From DASXYG01 sp036502625 (GTDB lineage: Bacteria; Actinomycetota; Actinomycetes; Streptosporangiales; Streptosporangiaceae), in contig DASXYG010000055.1 of assembly GCA_036502625.1 (NCBI GenBank), positions 62,001-126,000 on the forward strand: a stretch of DNA of 64,000 nt, in the 5' to 3' direction. Below the pieces are notes generated by a model, which was not told the DNA's origin, searched no databases, and worked only from the letters and a program-made list of their open reading frames with translations. How positions within the stretch are numbered: the first letter of the stretch is position 1; the number at the start of each line of letters is the position of its first letter. A program made the translations under genes and the position numbers. Shown here piece by piece: positions 23,565-34,708 of the stretch.

Positions 23565-25846
23565 TCAGGCGCCGGTGGTGTCCAGGAGTTTGTCGAGGGT
23601 GAGGGGCAGGTCGCGGACGCGTTTGCCGGTGGCGTGGCGGACGGCGTTGGCTACCGCGGCGGCGACCCCGGTGAGGCCGACCTCGCCGATCCCGTGCAGG
23701 CCGAGGGGCATGGTGGGGTCGGGGTCGTTGAGGTAGTCGACGTCGATGCGGGGGATGTCGGCGTGCACCGGGACGTGGTACTCCGACAGGCTCGGGTTCA
23801 TGATGCGGCCGTTGCGGGGGTCGATCAGGGTCTGCTCGGACAGCGCCATGCCGATGCCCATGATGATGCCGCCGCGCAGTTGGCTGGCCGCGGTGCGGGC
23901 GTTGATCACGGTGCCGACGTCGAACACGCCGAGCCAGCGCGAGATCCGCACCTCCATGGTGTCGGGGTCCACGCGGACCTCGCAGAACTGCGCGCCCGTC
24001 GCGGCCCGTACCCACCGGCGGCGGTCGCGTACGGTCCGGGCCGCGAAGCCGAGCATGCCCGACTTGTGCGCCGCCTCGAGGTGGTCGCGGCCGGCCGCGG
24101 TGAGGATCTCCGCGTAGGTCTGGCCGCCGCCGGGGTGGTAGAGCCCGCCGTCGCGGGCCTCCAGGTCCTCCAGCCGGCGGCCGCGCAGGGGTGAGCCGGG
24201 CGCGCGGCGGGCCAGGGCGAGCACGGACTTCTTCAGCTTGGCGCAGGCGGCCAGCACGCCCGCCGCGGCGCTCGCGGTCTGCACGGAGCCGATGGCGCCG
24301 GCGCCGGGCGGCAGGTCGGAGTCGCCGTACTCCAGGCGCACGTACTCCAGGGGCACGCCCATCTCGTCGGCGGCGATCTGCGCCTGCGCGGTCGCCGTGC
24401 CCATGCCCATCTCGTGCAGGCCGCTGCGCACCACGACGGTGCCGTCGGCGCCCAGCCGTACGACGACGCTCGCGGGCATGCGCATCGACCCGTGCAGCGC
24501 GGTGGCCACGCCCATGCCGACCAGCCACCGGCCGTCCCGCATCGCGCCGGGCCGCGGGTCGCGCTCCCGCCAGCCGAACCGCTCGGCCCCCCGCGCGTAC
24601 GCCTCCCGCAGCATGCGGTGGGAGAACCGCTGGCCGCCCACCGGGTCGCGGTCGGGCTCGTTGGCCATGCGCAGCTCGATCGGGTCCATCCCCAGCTCGC
24701 AGGCCAGTTCGTCGACCGCCGATTCCAGCGCGAACGTGCCGATGGACGCGCCGGGGGCCCGCATGAAGGTGTTGGTCATCAGGTCCAGCGGGACGGACTC
24801 CTGGCGCAGGAGGATGTTCGGGGCGGCGTACAGGTGGCGGGACGCCTCGGTGATCGTCTCCGGCATGCCGCCGATCAGGCCCGTACGGGACACGCTGGTG
24901 TGGATGAGCGCGGTCAGTTTCCCCCGCGCGTCGGCGCCGAGCGCGACCCGCTGGGTGCTGGCGGTGCGCGCGCCGACCGTGTGGTAGACGCCGGCGCGGG
25001 TGAGCGCCAGCCGTACGGCGCGGCCGGTCGCCCGCGCGGCCAGCACGGCCAGCAGGGTGCCCGCCCAGGCCCGCGACTTGCCGCCGAACGCGCCGCCGAC
25101 GTACGGGGACAGCACCCGGACCGACGCCTCCGGCACCCCGAACCGCTGCGCCAGGTGCTTGCGCAGCCACGGGATGTTCTGCGCGCCCTCGTGCACGGTC
25201 AACTGGTCGCCGTCCCACACGGCGGTCGTCGCGTGCGGCTCGATGGCGTTGTGGTTGTGCTGCGGCGTGCTGAAGGCGAGGTCGACGGAGACGGGCGCGG
25301 CGGCCAGCGCGGTGGTCGCGTCGCCCTTGTCGGCGCTGGACTCGATCAGCGGGTTGCCCTTGTCGGGGACGGCGTTCGGCGCCTCGGCCGCGAAGTCCAC
25401 CGCGGCGGGCCGCTCCTCGTACGACGGCCGCACCAGCGACGCCGCGTACCGCGCGGCCTCCAGGGTCTCGGCGACCACGACCGCGATCGGCTGGCCGTTC
25501 CAGTGCACCTCGTCGGTGGCCAGGTAGTTGACCGACGAGCTCGAGGCCATGGCGCTGATGTTCAGCAAACTCATCTTGGGAGGGGGCTTCATGGCCGGTG
25601 TGTTCTCGTGGGTGAGGACGTCGATCACGTCGGGCACGGCGCGGGCCGCGGCGGTGTCCAAGGCGGTGATGCGGCCGCGCGCGATCGTGGCGTGCACGAG
25701 CGCGGCGTAGGCCAGGTCCGGGTACGGGAACTCGGCGGCGAAGCGGGCCTGGCCGGTGACCTTGGCGAGGCCGTCCACCCGGTCGACCGCGCGGCCGACG
25801 TACTTCGTTCCGCCGGTCGTCGGCTCGCGCTCGGTGTACGTCGTGC

Positions 25847-25850
<4 letters not shown>
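23565..25850 (-). CDS. Molybdenum hydroxylase large subunit (PaoC/XdhA-like)
   Basis: 761 residues from ATG 25850, which overlaps the FAD subunit by four bases. It has the xanthine oxidase-family molybdopterin domains: YVGGAFGGKSRAWAGTLLAV in the first Moco loop, GLHEMGMGTATAQAQIAADE, and HGIGEVGLTGVAAAVANAV with the catalytic Glu. The three-gene order (Fe-S, FAD, Mo) is that of E. coli PaoABC aldehyde dehydrogenase. Substrate (aldehyde, purine or N-heterocycle) cannot be read from the sequence. No signal peptide. Confidence 0.88.
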
Positions 25851-26829
<979 letters not shown>

Positions 26830-26833
<4 letters not shown>

Positions 26834-27315
26834 GGCGCATCGCTCCCGGCCACGTCCATGATCGCGTCCACGATGCCGTTGTACGCGCCGCAGCGGCACA
26901 GGTTCCCGCTCATCCGCTCCCTGACCTCGGCCTCGCTGAGCCCGTGCGGCCCGGTCACGGCGCTGGGCACGCCGGCCGCGTACTCGGCCAGCATGCCGAT
27001 CGCCGAGCAGATCTGGCCGGGCGTGCAGTAGCCGCACTGCAACCCGTCATGGCGCACGAACGCCTCCTGAAGCGGATGCGCGACGCCCTCGATCGTGGTG
27101 ATCTCGGCGCCGTCGTACTGGACGGCCAGGGCCAGGCACGCGTTGATCCGCGTTCCGTTGGCGAGCACCGTGCAGGCGCCGCAGGCGCCCTGGTCGCATC
27201 CCTTCTTCACACCGGTCACCCCGAGCCGCTCGCGCAGCGCGTCGAGCAGGCTGACCCACGGCTCCACGTCGAGCGACTCGACGTGGCCGTTCACGTTCAT
27301 CCGTATCTCGGTCAC
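26830..27315 (-). CDS. Molybdenum hydroxylase 2Fe-2S subunit (PaoA-like)
   Basis: 161 residues from GTG 27315, chosen because GGAGGAG lies six bases upstream; ATG 27300 is an alternative. Both ferredoxin clusters are intact: GCDQGACGACTVLANG plus NACLALA (plant-type 2Fe-2S) and LQCGYCTPGQIC plus GNLCRCGAYNGI (helical 2Fe-2S). E. coli PaoA carries a Tat signal; this protein does not, so the enzyme is probably cytoplasmic. Confidence 0.9.
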
Positions 27316-27345
27316 GCGACTCCTCCAGGTCCAGGGCTCGGACGC

Positions 27346-27388
27346 TAACAGAACGGCGTACCCATAACAAGTGGACGGTGTTCTGTTA
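27346..27388. promoter_or_regulatory. Inverted repeat in the molybdenum hydroxylase/tetR divergent promoter
   Basis: TAACAGAAC (27346-27354) and its exact complement GTTCTGTTA (27380-27388) flank 25 bases. A -10-like TATGCT (27402-27407) follows ten bases before the tetR ATG, which suggests a leaderless tetR transcript whose -35 region overlaps the right half-site. Likely TetR operator. Confidence 0.5.
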
Positions 27389-27416
27389 AAGGGGGCACCA
27401 GTATGCTGACCCGGAC

Positions 27417-28082
27417 ATGACGCGGCCGACATTCCTCCGGGCCCGGCGGCCGGAGCACAAGCAGCAGCGGCGCGAGGCGATCCTCGCCGCCGCGCGCGAC
27501 CTCGCGCGCGCCTCCGGGGTGCGCAACGTGAGCCTGGGCGCGGTGGCCGAGGCCGTCGGCCTGGCGAAGTCGAACATCGTGCGCTACTTCGGCACCCGCG
27601 AGGAGATCTACCTCGACCTGCTCGCCGAGGAATGGCGCGCGTGGGCCGACGCCGCGTCCGCCCGGCTGCGCGACGCCGGCGACACGGGCGAGGCGGTGGC
27701 CGCCCTCGCCGAGACGATCACGGACCGGCCGCTGTTCTGCGACCTGCTCAGCCAGGTCTCCACCACCCTCGAGCGCAACGTGTCCGTACCGGCCGCCCGT
27801 ACGTTCAAGCGCATGGTGCACGACCGCCTCGCCGAGATGGGCGCCGAGGTCGCCCGCGCCACGGGGCTGACCGAGCGCGAGGGCCGCGAACTCGCCGCCG
27901 CGGCCGGAGGCCTGGCCGGCATGCTCTACCCGGCGGCCAACCCCTCGCCCGCGCTCGTCCAGGTCTACGCCGAGGACCCCGAGCTCGCCGGCTCCCACCC
28001 CGAGCTGCCCGCCACGCTGATCCGCGTGCTGTCGGCATTGGCGGCCGGCCTGCCCACCCTCAGGGACGAGCGCCGCCGCTGA
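27417..28082 (+). CDS. TetR-family regulator
   Basis: 221 residues. The N-terminal HTH is REAILAAARDLARASGVRNV and EAVGLAKSNIVRYFGTREE, standard TetR. The C-terminal ligand domain has the arrangement seen in many TetR_C groups with a conserved YxxLPA-like DLL region (FCDLLSQVSTTLERN). It lies head to head with the molybdenum hydroxylase operon and probably represses it in response to the enzyme's substrate (inference). Confidence 0.88.
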   Translation: MTRPTFLRARRPEHKQQRREAILAAARDLARASGVRNVSLGAVAEAVGLAKSNIVRYFGTREEIYLDLLAEEWRAWADAASARLRDAGDTGEAVAALAETITDRPLFCDLLSQVSTTLERNVSVPAARTFKRMVHDRLAEMGAEVARATGLTEREGRELAAAAGGLAGMLYPAANPSPALVQVYAEDPELAGSHPELPATLIRVLSALAAGLPTLRDERRR

Positions 28083-28114
28083 CGCGCGCGCCACTACGCG
28101 GTGTGGCCGGGCGC

Positions 28115-28143
28115 TTGACAACGGCATGCCCGGCTGGTGCTAT
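28115..28143 (+). promoter_or_regulatory. Consensus-like promoter for the P450 operon
   Basis: TTGACA (28115-28120) is followed after 17 bases by TGCTAT (28138-28143), a good vegetative-sigma match. It is 40 bases upstream of the P450 ATG. Confidence 0.6.
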
Positions 28144-28182
28144 TGCGAACGGAAGTTCACATTCGCGTTAGGGGCCGCCGTC

Positions 28183-29427
28183 ATGACGAACAGCACCGGC
28201 GAACGCGCCGGCCTGGAGCTCCCGGTCACGCGCGGCTGCCCGTTCGCCGCGCCTGAAGGGTACGAACGGCTGCGCGAGCAGGCGCCGATCAACCGGGTCC
28301 GCCTGGTCGGCGGGGCCGAGGCGTGGTGCGTGTCCGGGCACGAGGAAGGGCGGGCCGTCCTCGCCGACCGGCGGTTCTCCTCCGACCGGGCCGCCGACGG
28401 CTTCCCGGTCGTCGACCCTGACCCGGCGCTGCGGAAGCGGATCGGCAGCGCCCAGACGCGGACGATGATCAGCATGGACGGCGAGGAACACGCCGCGACC
28501 CGGCGCTCGGTGCTGGGCGAGTTCACCATGAAGCGGCTGAACGCCCTGGAGCCGCGCGTCCAGGCGATCGTCGACGAGTTCGTCGATGAGATGCTGGCCA
28601 CCGACGAGCGGCCGGTCGACCTGGTGCAGGCCCTGTCGTTGCCGGTGCCCTCACTGGTGATCTGCGAGCTGCTCGGCGCGCCGTACGGCGACCACGACTT
28701 CTTCCAGAGCCGCACGGGCAAGGCGATCCGCCGGAGCCTTCCGCCGGAGGAACGGCAGCAGGCGTTCATGGAACTGCGCGGGTACATGGACGACCTGGTC
28801 ACCCGCAAGGAGGCCGAGCCCGGCGACGACCTGTTCAGCCGGCTCATCGCCAACCAGCGCGAGGACGGCACCCTCGACCATGCGGGCCTGGTCAGCATGG
28901 CCTTCCTGCTGCTCGGCGCCGGCCACGAGACCACCGCGAACATGATCTCCCTCGGCGTCATCGGCCTGCTGAACCACCCCGACCAACTGGCCGCGATCAC
29001 CGCCGACCCCGCCAAGACGCCCATGGCCGTCGAGGAACTCCTGCGCTACTTCTCCATCGCCGACACGGTCGCCTCCCGCGTCGCCACCGAGGACGTACGG
29101 ATCGGCGACGTGACGATCAAGGCGGGCGAGGGCGTCGTCGTCTCCGGGCTGTCCGCCGACTGGGACCCGCAGGTGTTCGCCAACCCCGAAGAGCTGGACA
29201 TCGAACGCGGGTCCCGTCACCACATCGCCTTCGGGTTCGGCCCGCACCAGTGCCTCGGCCAGAACCTGGCCCGCATGGAACTGCGGATCGTCTTCGACAC
29301 GCTGTTCCGCCGCATCCCCACCCTGCGGCTGGCCGCGCCGGTCGACGATCTCCCGTTCAAGACCGACGGCGGCCTCTACGGCGCGTACGAACTCCCGGTC
29401 ACCTGGGACACCGAGAGGCGCGCGTGA
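28183..29427 (+). CDS. Cytochrome P450
   Basis: 414 residues from ATG 28183. The I-helix oxygen-activation motif LLGAGHETTAN, the K-helix EELLRY and the haem-ligand motif FGFGPHQCLGQ (Cys near residue 357) are intact. The general sequence fits soluble class I bacterial P450s near CYP105. No ferredoxin gene is adjacent, so electrons must come from elsewhere. The stop overlaps the FAD monooxygenase start by four bases (GTGA), so both act together or are at least co-translated. Confidence 0.92.
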   Translation: MTNSTGERAGLELPVTRGCPFAAPEGYERLREQAPINRVRLVGGAEAWCVSGHEEGRAVLADRRFSSDRAADGFPVVDPDPALRKRIGSAQTRTMISMDGEEHAATRRSVLGEFTMKRLNALEPRVQAIVDEFVDEMLATDERPVDLVQALSLPVPSLVICELLGAPYGDHDFFQSRTGKAIRRSLPPEERQQAFMELRGYMDDLVTRKEAEPGDDLFSRLIANQREDGTLDHAGLVSMAFLLLGAGHETTANMISLGVIGLLNHPDQLAAITADPAKTPMAVEELLRYFSIADTVASRVATEDVRIGDVTIKAGEGVVVSGLSADWDPQVFANPEELDIERGSRHHIAFGFGPHQCLGQNLARMELRIVFDTLFRRIPTLRLAAPVDDLPFKTDGGLYGAYELPVTWDTERRA

Positions 29428-30551
29428 GTTCCGTACGTGCGGTGATCGTCGGCGGCGGGATCGGCGGCCTTACGGCGGCCCTGGCGCTGCGGTCCGCCGG
29501 GGCCGAGGTCGGCGTGTACGAGCAGGCGCCGTACCTCGGCGAGGTCGGCGCGGGGGTGGCGATCGCGCCCGCCGGCATGCGGGTTCTGCGGCGGCTGGGC
29601 GTCGCCGAGGAGGTGACACGGCTCGCGGGCACGGTCGCCGCCGTCGAGGCCCGCCGTCCCGACGGCACTTCCATGGGAGGCCCGAGCTTCGGGGCCGGGG
29701 GTTCCGCGATGGGCATGTACCGCCCCGACCTCGTCGAGACGCTGGCCGCGGCCCTGCCCGACGGGGTGCTGCACACCGGGCATCGCTGCGTCACGTTCGG
29801 CCAGGACGAGCGATCGGCGCGGGTGGCGTTCGACAACGGCGTCAGCGTCGAGGCCGACATGGTCGTCGGCGCCGACGGCATCCACTCCGTGCTGCAACAC
29901 CATGTCGTGGAGCCGCGGCCCCCGGTGTTCTCCGGCAGGATCGCCTACCGCGGGGTGCTGCCCGCGGACCGGTTGCCCGACTGGCCGCGCGACGCGGCCG
30001 CCCTGTGGAACGGCGAGGGCAAGCGCTTCCTCACCTTCCCGGTGCACGCGGGCGAGCTGCGCAACTTCACGGGGTTCGTGCCCGCCGACGAGGAGATGCG
30101 CGAATCATGGTCCGCCCCCGGCGACCCCGCGGCGCTGGCCGCCGAGTTCTCCGGCTGGGACCCCCGGCTGCGCGAGCTGATCGCCCGGATCGAGACGACG
30201 TTCCGCTGGGGGCTCTACGACCGCGATCCCCTCCCCCACTGGACGCGCGGCCGGCTCACCCTGCTGGGCGACGCGGCGCACGCGATGCTGCCGCACATGG
30301 GCCAAGGAGCCAACCAGTCCATCGAGGACGCGATGGCGCTGGCCACCCTGGTCCGGGGACGCGACGCCGCCGGTGTCCCCGAGGCGCTGATCCGCTACGA
30401 GCGGCTGCGACGGGACCGCACCGCGCTGATCCAGGAGGGCTCCCGGGTCAACGGGGCGCGCATGAACACGGAATACCGCCCGGGCGTGGACCGGTCCGGA
30501 ATCGACGACTACGACATCGAGGCCGAGGCCGAAGCCGAACGGCAGGCTTAG
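29424..30551 (+). CDS. FAD-dependent aromatic hydroxylase-like monooxygenase
   Basis: 375 residues from GTG 29424. It has the single-component flavoprotein hydroxylase motifs: VIVGGGIGGLTAALALRSAG (ADP-binding), VVGADGIHSV (DG motif) and LLGDAAHAMLPHMGQGANQS (second FAD motif). Relatives are salicylate hydroxylase and 6-hydroxynicotinate 3-monooxygenase. It probably hydroxylates or decarboxylates an aromatic acid. The acidic, repetitive C-terminus (EAEAEAERQA) is unusual but short. Convergent with the MFS gene, four bases apart. Confidence 0.85.
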   Translation: MSSVRAVIVGGGIGGLTAALALRSAGAEVGVYEQAPYLGEVGAGVAIAPAGMRVLRRLGVAEEVTRLAGTVAAVEARRPDGTSMGGPSFGAGGSAMGMYRPDLVETLAAALPDGVLHTGHRCVTFGQDERSARVAFDNGVSVEADMVVGADGIHSVLQHHVVEPRPPVFSGRIAYRGVLPADRLPDWPRDAAALWNGEGKRFLTFPVHAGELRNFTGFVPADEEMRESWSAPGDPAALAAEFSGWDPRLRELIARIETTFRWGLYDRDPLPHWTRGRLTLLGDAAHAMLPHMGQGANQSIEDAMALATLVRGRDAAGVPEALIRYERLRRDRTALIQEGSRVNGARMNTEYRPGVDRSGIDDYDIEAEAEAERQA

Positions 30552-30554
30552 TGG

Positions 30555-31754
30555 TCACGTCTCGGCGGGGGATACGGGCCCGGTCGTGGGGCGGCCGGGC
30601 GCGAGGCGGGTCGGGAGCGGGAGCAGTTGCAGGATGATCGCCAGTACGACCAGGGCGATCCGGATGATCCAGCCGCCCGGGGCGAAGGTGGAGAAGATGG
30701 CCGGCGGGCCGAGCAGGACGCCGAGGTAGGTGGCCTGGGAGACCAGGCCGCTGGTCGCGCCCATCGTCTCCGGGCCCGGCGCGACGACCGGTACGAACGT
30801 CCAGATCAGGCCGTTGACCGCGCCGATGCCCAGGGAGAACCCGCACATGGCGGCGGCCGCCGCCAGGAAGCCGGACGACGGCAGGTACAGGACGACGCCG
30901 CCCGCGAGCATCAGGACTCCGCCGACGGCGGCGATGCGGCGGGACGTCAGGCCGGCCTTCAGCAGGTGGCCGACCGTGACCGCGCCGGCGATGACGAACA
31001 CCTCGGCGACCGTGCCGATGCCCGCGGCCCGCGCGACGGACACGGCGAACGTCGTCGACAGGTAGACGGTCAGGCCGTTGGTGATGCCGGTCTGGATGAA
31101 CGCCGACGCGCCCGAGGCCAGGGCGACGCGGTACGGGGGCAGCCTCTTCAGCACGGTCATGATGTCGGCGAACCGCCGTACCGGGGCGTCGGCGGTCTTC
31201 CGCGGCAGGAGGATCGCGGTCGCGGTCAGCACGAGCATGAGCACGGCGTGGCCGCCGAACGCCCACCGCCAGCTCTGGCCGTGGCCGGCGAGCGGCGCGA
31301 CGATGCTGAGGGTCAGGCCGACCCCGACCGCGGTGTGCGAGGTCCACACGCCGAGGGCGATGGCGCGGCGCGGGCCGGTCGTCGTCCGCATGATCATCGT
31401 GACCGCGCCGACCGTGAGCGCCAGGTAGCCGACGCCCTCGATCAGGCGGCCGGTGAACAGCGTGGCGGTGTTCTGGGCGGCGAACACGGTCATGTTGCCG
31501 GCCAGCGCGAAGACCGAGCCGCCGACGATCACCCGTTTGTCGCCGATGCGGTCGATCAGCCAGCCGCCGAATATCGCGGCGATCGCCGTGACCAGGGACG
31601 GGATCGAGATGACCCAGCCGGACACCGTACTGGACAGGCTGAACTGCTTCGCCATGTCGCCGACGACCGGAACGGACTGGGAGACCAGCGAGGTGGCCAC
31701 CACGCCGTAGACGTAGAGCAGGATCACACAGGGCCAGGTTCCGGGGCGCATCAT
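30555..31754 (-). CDS. MFS transporter
   Basis: 399 residues with about 12 hydrophobic helices. The helix 2-3 loop GGWLIDRIGDKRVIVGGSV is the MFS signature. It is the last gene of the 11-gene minus-strand catabolic operon, starting five bases after the amidohydrolase stop. Uptake of an aromatic or dicarboxylic acid is likely; a second MFS gene (33302-34708) is in the same operon. Confidence 0.85.
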   Translation of the reverse strand: MMRPGTWPCVILLYVYGVVATSLVSQSVPVVGDMAKQFSLSSTVSGWVISIPSLVTAIAAIFGGWLIDRIGDKRVIVGGSVFALAGNMTVFAAQNTATLFTGRLIEGVGYLALTVGAVTMIMRTTTGPRRAIALGVWTSHTAVGVGLTLSIVAPLAGHGQSWRWAFGGHAVLMLVLTATAILLPRKTADAPVRRFADIMTVLKRLPPYRVALASGASAFIQTGITNGLTVYLSTTFAVSVARAAGIGTVAEVFVIAGAVTVGHLLKAGLTSRRIAAVGGVLMLAGGVVLYLPSSGFLAAAAAMCGFSLGIGAVNGLIWTFVPVVAPGPETMGATSGLVSQATYLGVLLGPPAIFSTFAPGGWIIRIALVVLAIILQLLPLPTRLAPGRPTTGPVSPAET

Positions 31755-31759
31755 CGGGA

Positions 31760-32581
31760 TCAGCTCCAGCCGAGCAGGCGGCGGATGTTGCCGCCCATGA
31801 TCAGGTCGAGGTCAGGGGCCGAAAGCCACGTGAGGGCCTCGGTGAAGTGCGTGACGCACTGGGGGTACGGGTGCCGGAGCCGCGACAGGTCGCCGGCCCA
31901 CACGACCCGCTCCGGCCCGAACGCGCCGACGACCCGGCGCAACGGCTCGTCCAGCGACGGGAAGGGGTACGGATCGGTGGCGTAGTCGCCCACGCCCGCC
32001 GCCTTGACGTGCACGTTGGGACAGGCGGCGAGGGCGAGCAGCTCCGGCAGGTGCGCGAACGCGGCCGGCCCGGAGGCGCCGCGCGGCACGCCCAGGTGAT
32101 CGACGATGACCGGCAGGCCCGGATGGCGCCGGGCGATGCCGCCGGCCAGGCGCAGTGCGCCGGGCATCAGCAGGGCCACGGTCAGCCCCAGCTCCTCGGC
32201 GGCCGGCCACACCGGGTCGTACCGGCCGTCGAGCAGCGGGGCCAGCCGGTCCGGGGTGTTGAACAGGAACCGGGCACCGCGCATGCCGGGACCGTCGCGC
32301 CACGTACGAAGCCGCGCGGCCGGGTCGCCGGCGCCCGCGTCGAGCAGGCCCATGACGGCGAAGCGCTCCGGTGCCTCACGGGCGAGCCGCAGCGAGTACG
32401 CGTTGCCGTCCGGATCCCACAGCGGCGGGACCAGCACGGCGCGCGCGACCCCCGCCGCGGCCATCTCCGACTCCAGCACCGCACGGGTGATCGGCTCCCG
32501 CCGGTGGTGCCCGGTCGAGGTGCCGGACGACCAGGCGTGCACCTGTCCGTCCACGATCTCCCGCGCGCGCTCACCGGACAT
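31760..32581 (-). CDS. Amidohydrolase-2 family hydrolase
   Basis: 273 residues from ATG 32581. The TIM-barrel metal-site pattern of the Amidohydro_2 family is partial: DGQVHAW replaces the usual DxHxH, so only one of the two N-terminal His remains; VIVDHLGVP (His), VHVKAAGVG and VVWAGDLS (Asp) follow. This is close to 2-pyrone-4,6-dicarboxylate lactonase-type and related hydrolases. With an oxalomesaconate hydratase upstream, a lactone-opening or decarboxylating role is plausible (inference). Overlaps the isomerase gene by 11 bases. Confidence 0.72.
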   Translation of the reverse strand: MSGERAREIVDGQVHAWSSGTSTGHHRREPITRAVLESEMAAAGVARAVLVPPLWDPDGNAYSLRLAREAPERFAVMGLLDAGAGDPAARLRTWRDGPGMRGARFLFNTPDRLAPLLDGRYDPVWPAAEELGLTVALLMPGALRLAGGIARRHPGLPVIVDHLGVPRGASGPAAFAHLPELLALAACPNVHVKAAGVGDYATDPYPFPSLDEPLRRVVGAFGPERVVWAGDLSRLRHPYPQCVTHFTEALTWLSAPDLDLIMGGNIRRLLGWS

Positions 32582-33305
32582 CGGCCGCCGCCTCACGGAA
32601 CAGCCGGCCCGCGCCGGGGATCCCGCCGGTCCGGCCGGCCGCCGCCAGCACCGCCCACAGCACGGCCTGGTTGCTGGTCACCACCGGCCGCCCGATCGCG
32701 CGCTCCAGGTGCTCGACCGCCTCGAACGCCCGGACGTTCGCGCACGACAGCAGCACCGCGCCGACGGCGTCGTCGATCCGGCCGCGTACGTACTCCGCGA
32801 TGTCGGCGGGCGCCATCCGCGCCGCGTCCTTCGCGTCCGCGAAGTCCAGGGAGACGGTCCCCCGTACGGTGATGCCGGATCCCTCGAGCGACGCGCGCTC
32901 GGCGCGGGAGAACGTGTCGGTGAACGGGCAGATGTGCAGGATGTCGCGGGCGCGCACCGCGCGCAGCGCCTGCTTGACGGCGACCATCGTGTTGGTGGCC
33001 GGGATGCCGAGCCGCTCGGTCATGCGCGCGGCGAGCGCGGCGTCGCCGTCGGTTCCGCGGGGGGCGCTGGCCCCGGTGCAGTTGAACACGACCGCGTCCG
33101 GGCGCGGGTCGGCGACCAGCGCGGCCGCGTCGCAGGCGTCCTGGTAGGCGCGTACGAGGTCGTCCATCGTGACCGGTCCGGGCAGCGCGCGCAGCCGGAT
33201 GCGGTGCACGTGGTAGGCGACGTCGTCGGGGCAGAACGCGCGGAAGTCGTCCTCGGCGACGGTGTTCAGCGACGGCACGACCATCCCCACACGCAGCCTG
33301 GTCAC
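32571..33305 (-). CDS. Maleate isomerase / Asp-Glu racemase superfamily protein
   Basis: 244 residues from GTG 33305 behind GGAGGAG. LRVGMVVPSLNTVAEDDF and the two-cysteine pattern VVFNCTGAS and AVLLSCANVRAFEA match maleate cis-trans isomerase and arylmalonate decarboxylase relatives, where the two Cys act on the double bond. Maleate to fumarate fits the end of an aromatic or pyridine catabolic route. Substrate not proven. Confidence 0.78.
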   Translation of the reverse strand: MTRLRVGMVVPSLNTVAEDDFRAFCPDDVAYHVHRIRLRALPGPVTMDDLVRAYQDACDAAALVADPRPDAVVFNCTGASAPRGTDGDAALAARMTERLGIPATNTMVAVKQALRAVRARDILHICPFTDTFSRAERASLEGSGITVRGTVSLDFADAKDAARMAPADIAEYVRGRIDDAVGAVLLSCANVRAFEAVEHLERAIGRPVVTSNQAVLWAVLAAAGRTGGIPGAGRLFREAAADVR

Positions 33306-34708
33306 CGTGTCTCCTCCAGCCGCGCCTTCGCGCCCGCGCCCGCCGCGGGCCGCTCGAACCCCTGGTCGATCGCCTCGAGCGACCGCCCGCGCGCCTCGAT
33401 CCCGATCGTCAGGTACGTCAGGCCGCAGATCAGCAGGCAGACGGCCAGGAACGCGAACGCGGGGACGAGCGCCGAGGCCGTCGCCGCGGGGCCGACGATG
33501 TTCCCTGACCCGACCACGACGGCCAGGCCGATCGGCCCGAGCATCTTGCCGACCGAGCCGGTGAGCCCGCCGAACCCGGAGCCGCTGCCGCGCAGCCGCG
33601 ACGGCCACACCTCGGTCGAGTACAGCGCGCACACCGAGAACCCGCCGTCGGCGAGCACGAACGCCAGGAGCAGCGGCAGCCAGAACAGCGTCGCCGAGCC
33701 GAGGTCGCCGTGCCCGGCGAGCCCGGCGAGGACCGTGGCCACCGCGGCGCCCAGGGCGAGGCAGCCGCCCACCTTGCGGCGGCCGATCCGGTCGGCCAGC
33801 CGCGCGGCGATCAGCCGCGACGCCATGCCGAGCATGGCGAAGACGATCATCACCTTGGCCGCGGCGGCCGGTGTGACGCCGCCGACCTGGGCCAGCAGCG
33901 TCGGCGCCCACAGCACGATGCCGTAGTAGCCGGTCATCAGGCCCAGGTTGACCAGCGTCGTCGTGAGCACGTTCCGCGGGTAGCGGAAGATCTCCGGCCA
34001 GCGGCCGGTGCCGCGCTCCGGTACGTCGAGCCCGCCGTGGTACTCCGGTTCGCCCAGCGCCCACGCGACCGACGCCCGCGCGGCGGCGTCCCGCCCGTGC
34101 AGGCTCAGCCAGCGCGCCGACTCCGGGATGAACGCCGCGCCGAGGAGTCCGACGACCGCCGGTACGGCGCCGAGCGCGAACGTCCACCGCCAGCCGATCA
34201 CCGGGATGACGTACGCGCCGCTGAACGCGCCGAGCAGCAGCCCGCCGGTGGTGATGGCGGACACCACGCCGGTGAGCATGCCGCGCCGCCGCGGCGGGAT
34301 GAACTCGTGGACCAGGCTGATCTGCACGAAGAACCCGCCGGTGCAGAAGCCGATGACGGTGCGCAGCGCCGCCATGTAGATCCAGTTGCCGGCCGGGGTG
34401 AACGCGAGCCCGAGGCTGGCGGCGGCGAGGACGAGCAGCGAGACGACCATCACCGGCTTCCGGCCGAACCGGTCGCCGGCCATCCCCCACACGGCGCCGC
34501 CGAGTACGGCGCCGGCGCCGGAGGCGAGCAGCACCACGCCCATCACGCCGTACGACAGGCCCCACGGCTTGGCGAGGATGGCCATGATGAAGCCGATGAG
34601 GTAGGCGTCCCAGAATTCGAGCATGCTGCCGACGCCGACGAGGCCGAGCAGGGTCCGCTGGTGTCCGGACAGCCTGACCTGGTCGTGGAACGGGCTCAGG
34701 GGCGGCAT
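33302..34708 (-). CDS. MFS transporter, aromatic acid:H+ symporter type
   Basis: 468 residues from ATG 34708. LEFWDAYLIGFIMAILAKPW near the start and AGDRFGRKPVMV are features of the aromatic acid:H+ symporter and sugar-porter branches (PcaK, BenK, MhpT). Twelve helices are apparent. Four-base overlap with the isomerase, one-base overlap with the SDR gene. It probably imports the substrate of this operon. Confidence 0.85.
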   Translation of the reverse strand: MPPLSPFHDQVRLSGHQRTLLGLVGVGSMLEFWDAYLIGFIMAILAKPWGLSYGVMGVVLLASGAGAVLGGAVWGMAGDRFGRKPVMVVSLLVLAAASLGLAFTPAGNWIYMAALRTVIGFCTGGFFVQISLVHEFIPPRRRGMLTGVVSAITTGGLLLGAFSGAYVIPVIGWRWTFALGAVPAVVGLLGAAFIPESARWLSLHGRDAAARASVAWALGEPEYHGGLDVPERGTGRWPEIFRYPRNVLTTTLVNLGLMTGYYGIVLWAPTLLAQVGGVTPAAAAKVMIVFAMLGMASRLIAARLADRIGRRKVGGCLALGAAVATVLAGLAGHGDLGSATLFWLPLLLAFVLADGGFSVCALYSTEVWPSRLRGSGSGFGGLTGSVGKMLGPIGLAVVVGSGNIVGPAATASALVPAFAFLAVCLLICGLTYLTIGIEARGRSLEAIDQGFERPAAGAGAKARLEETR

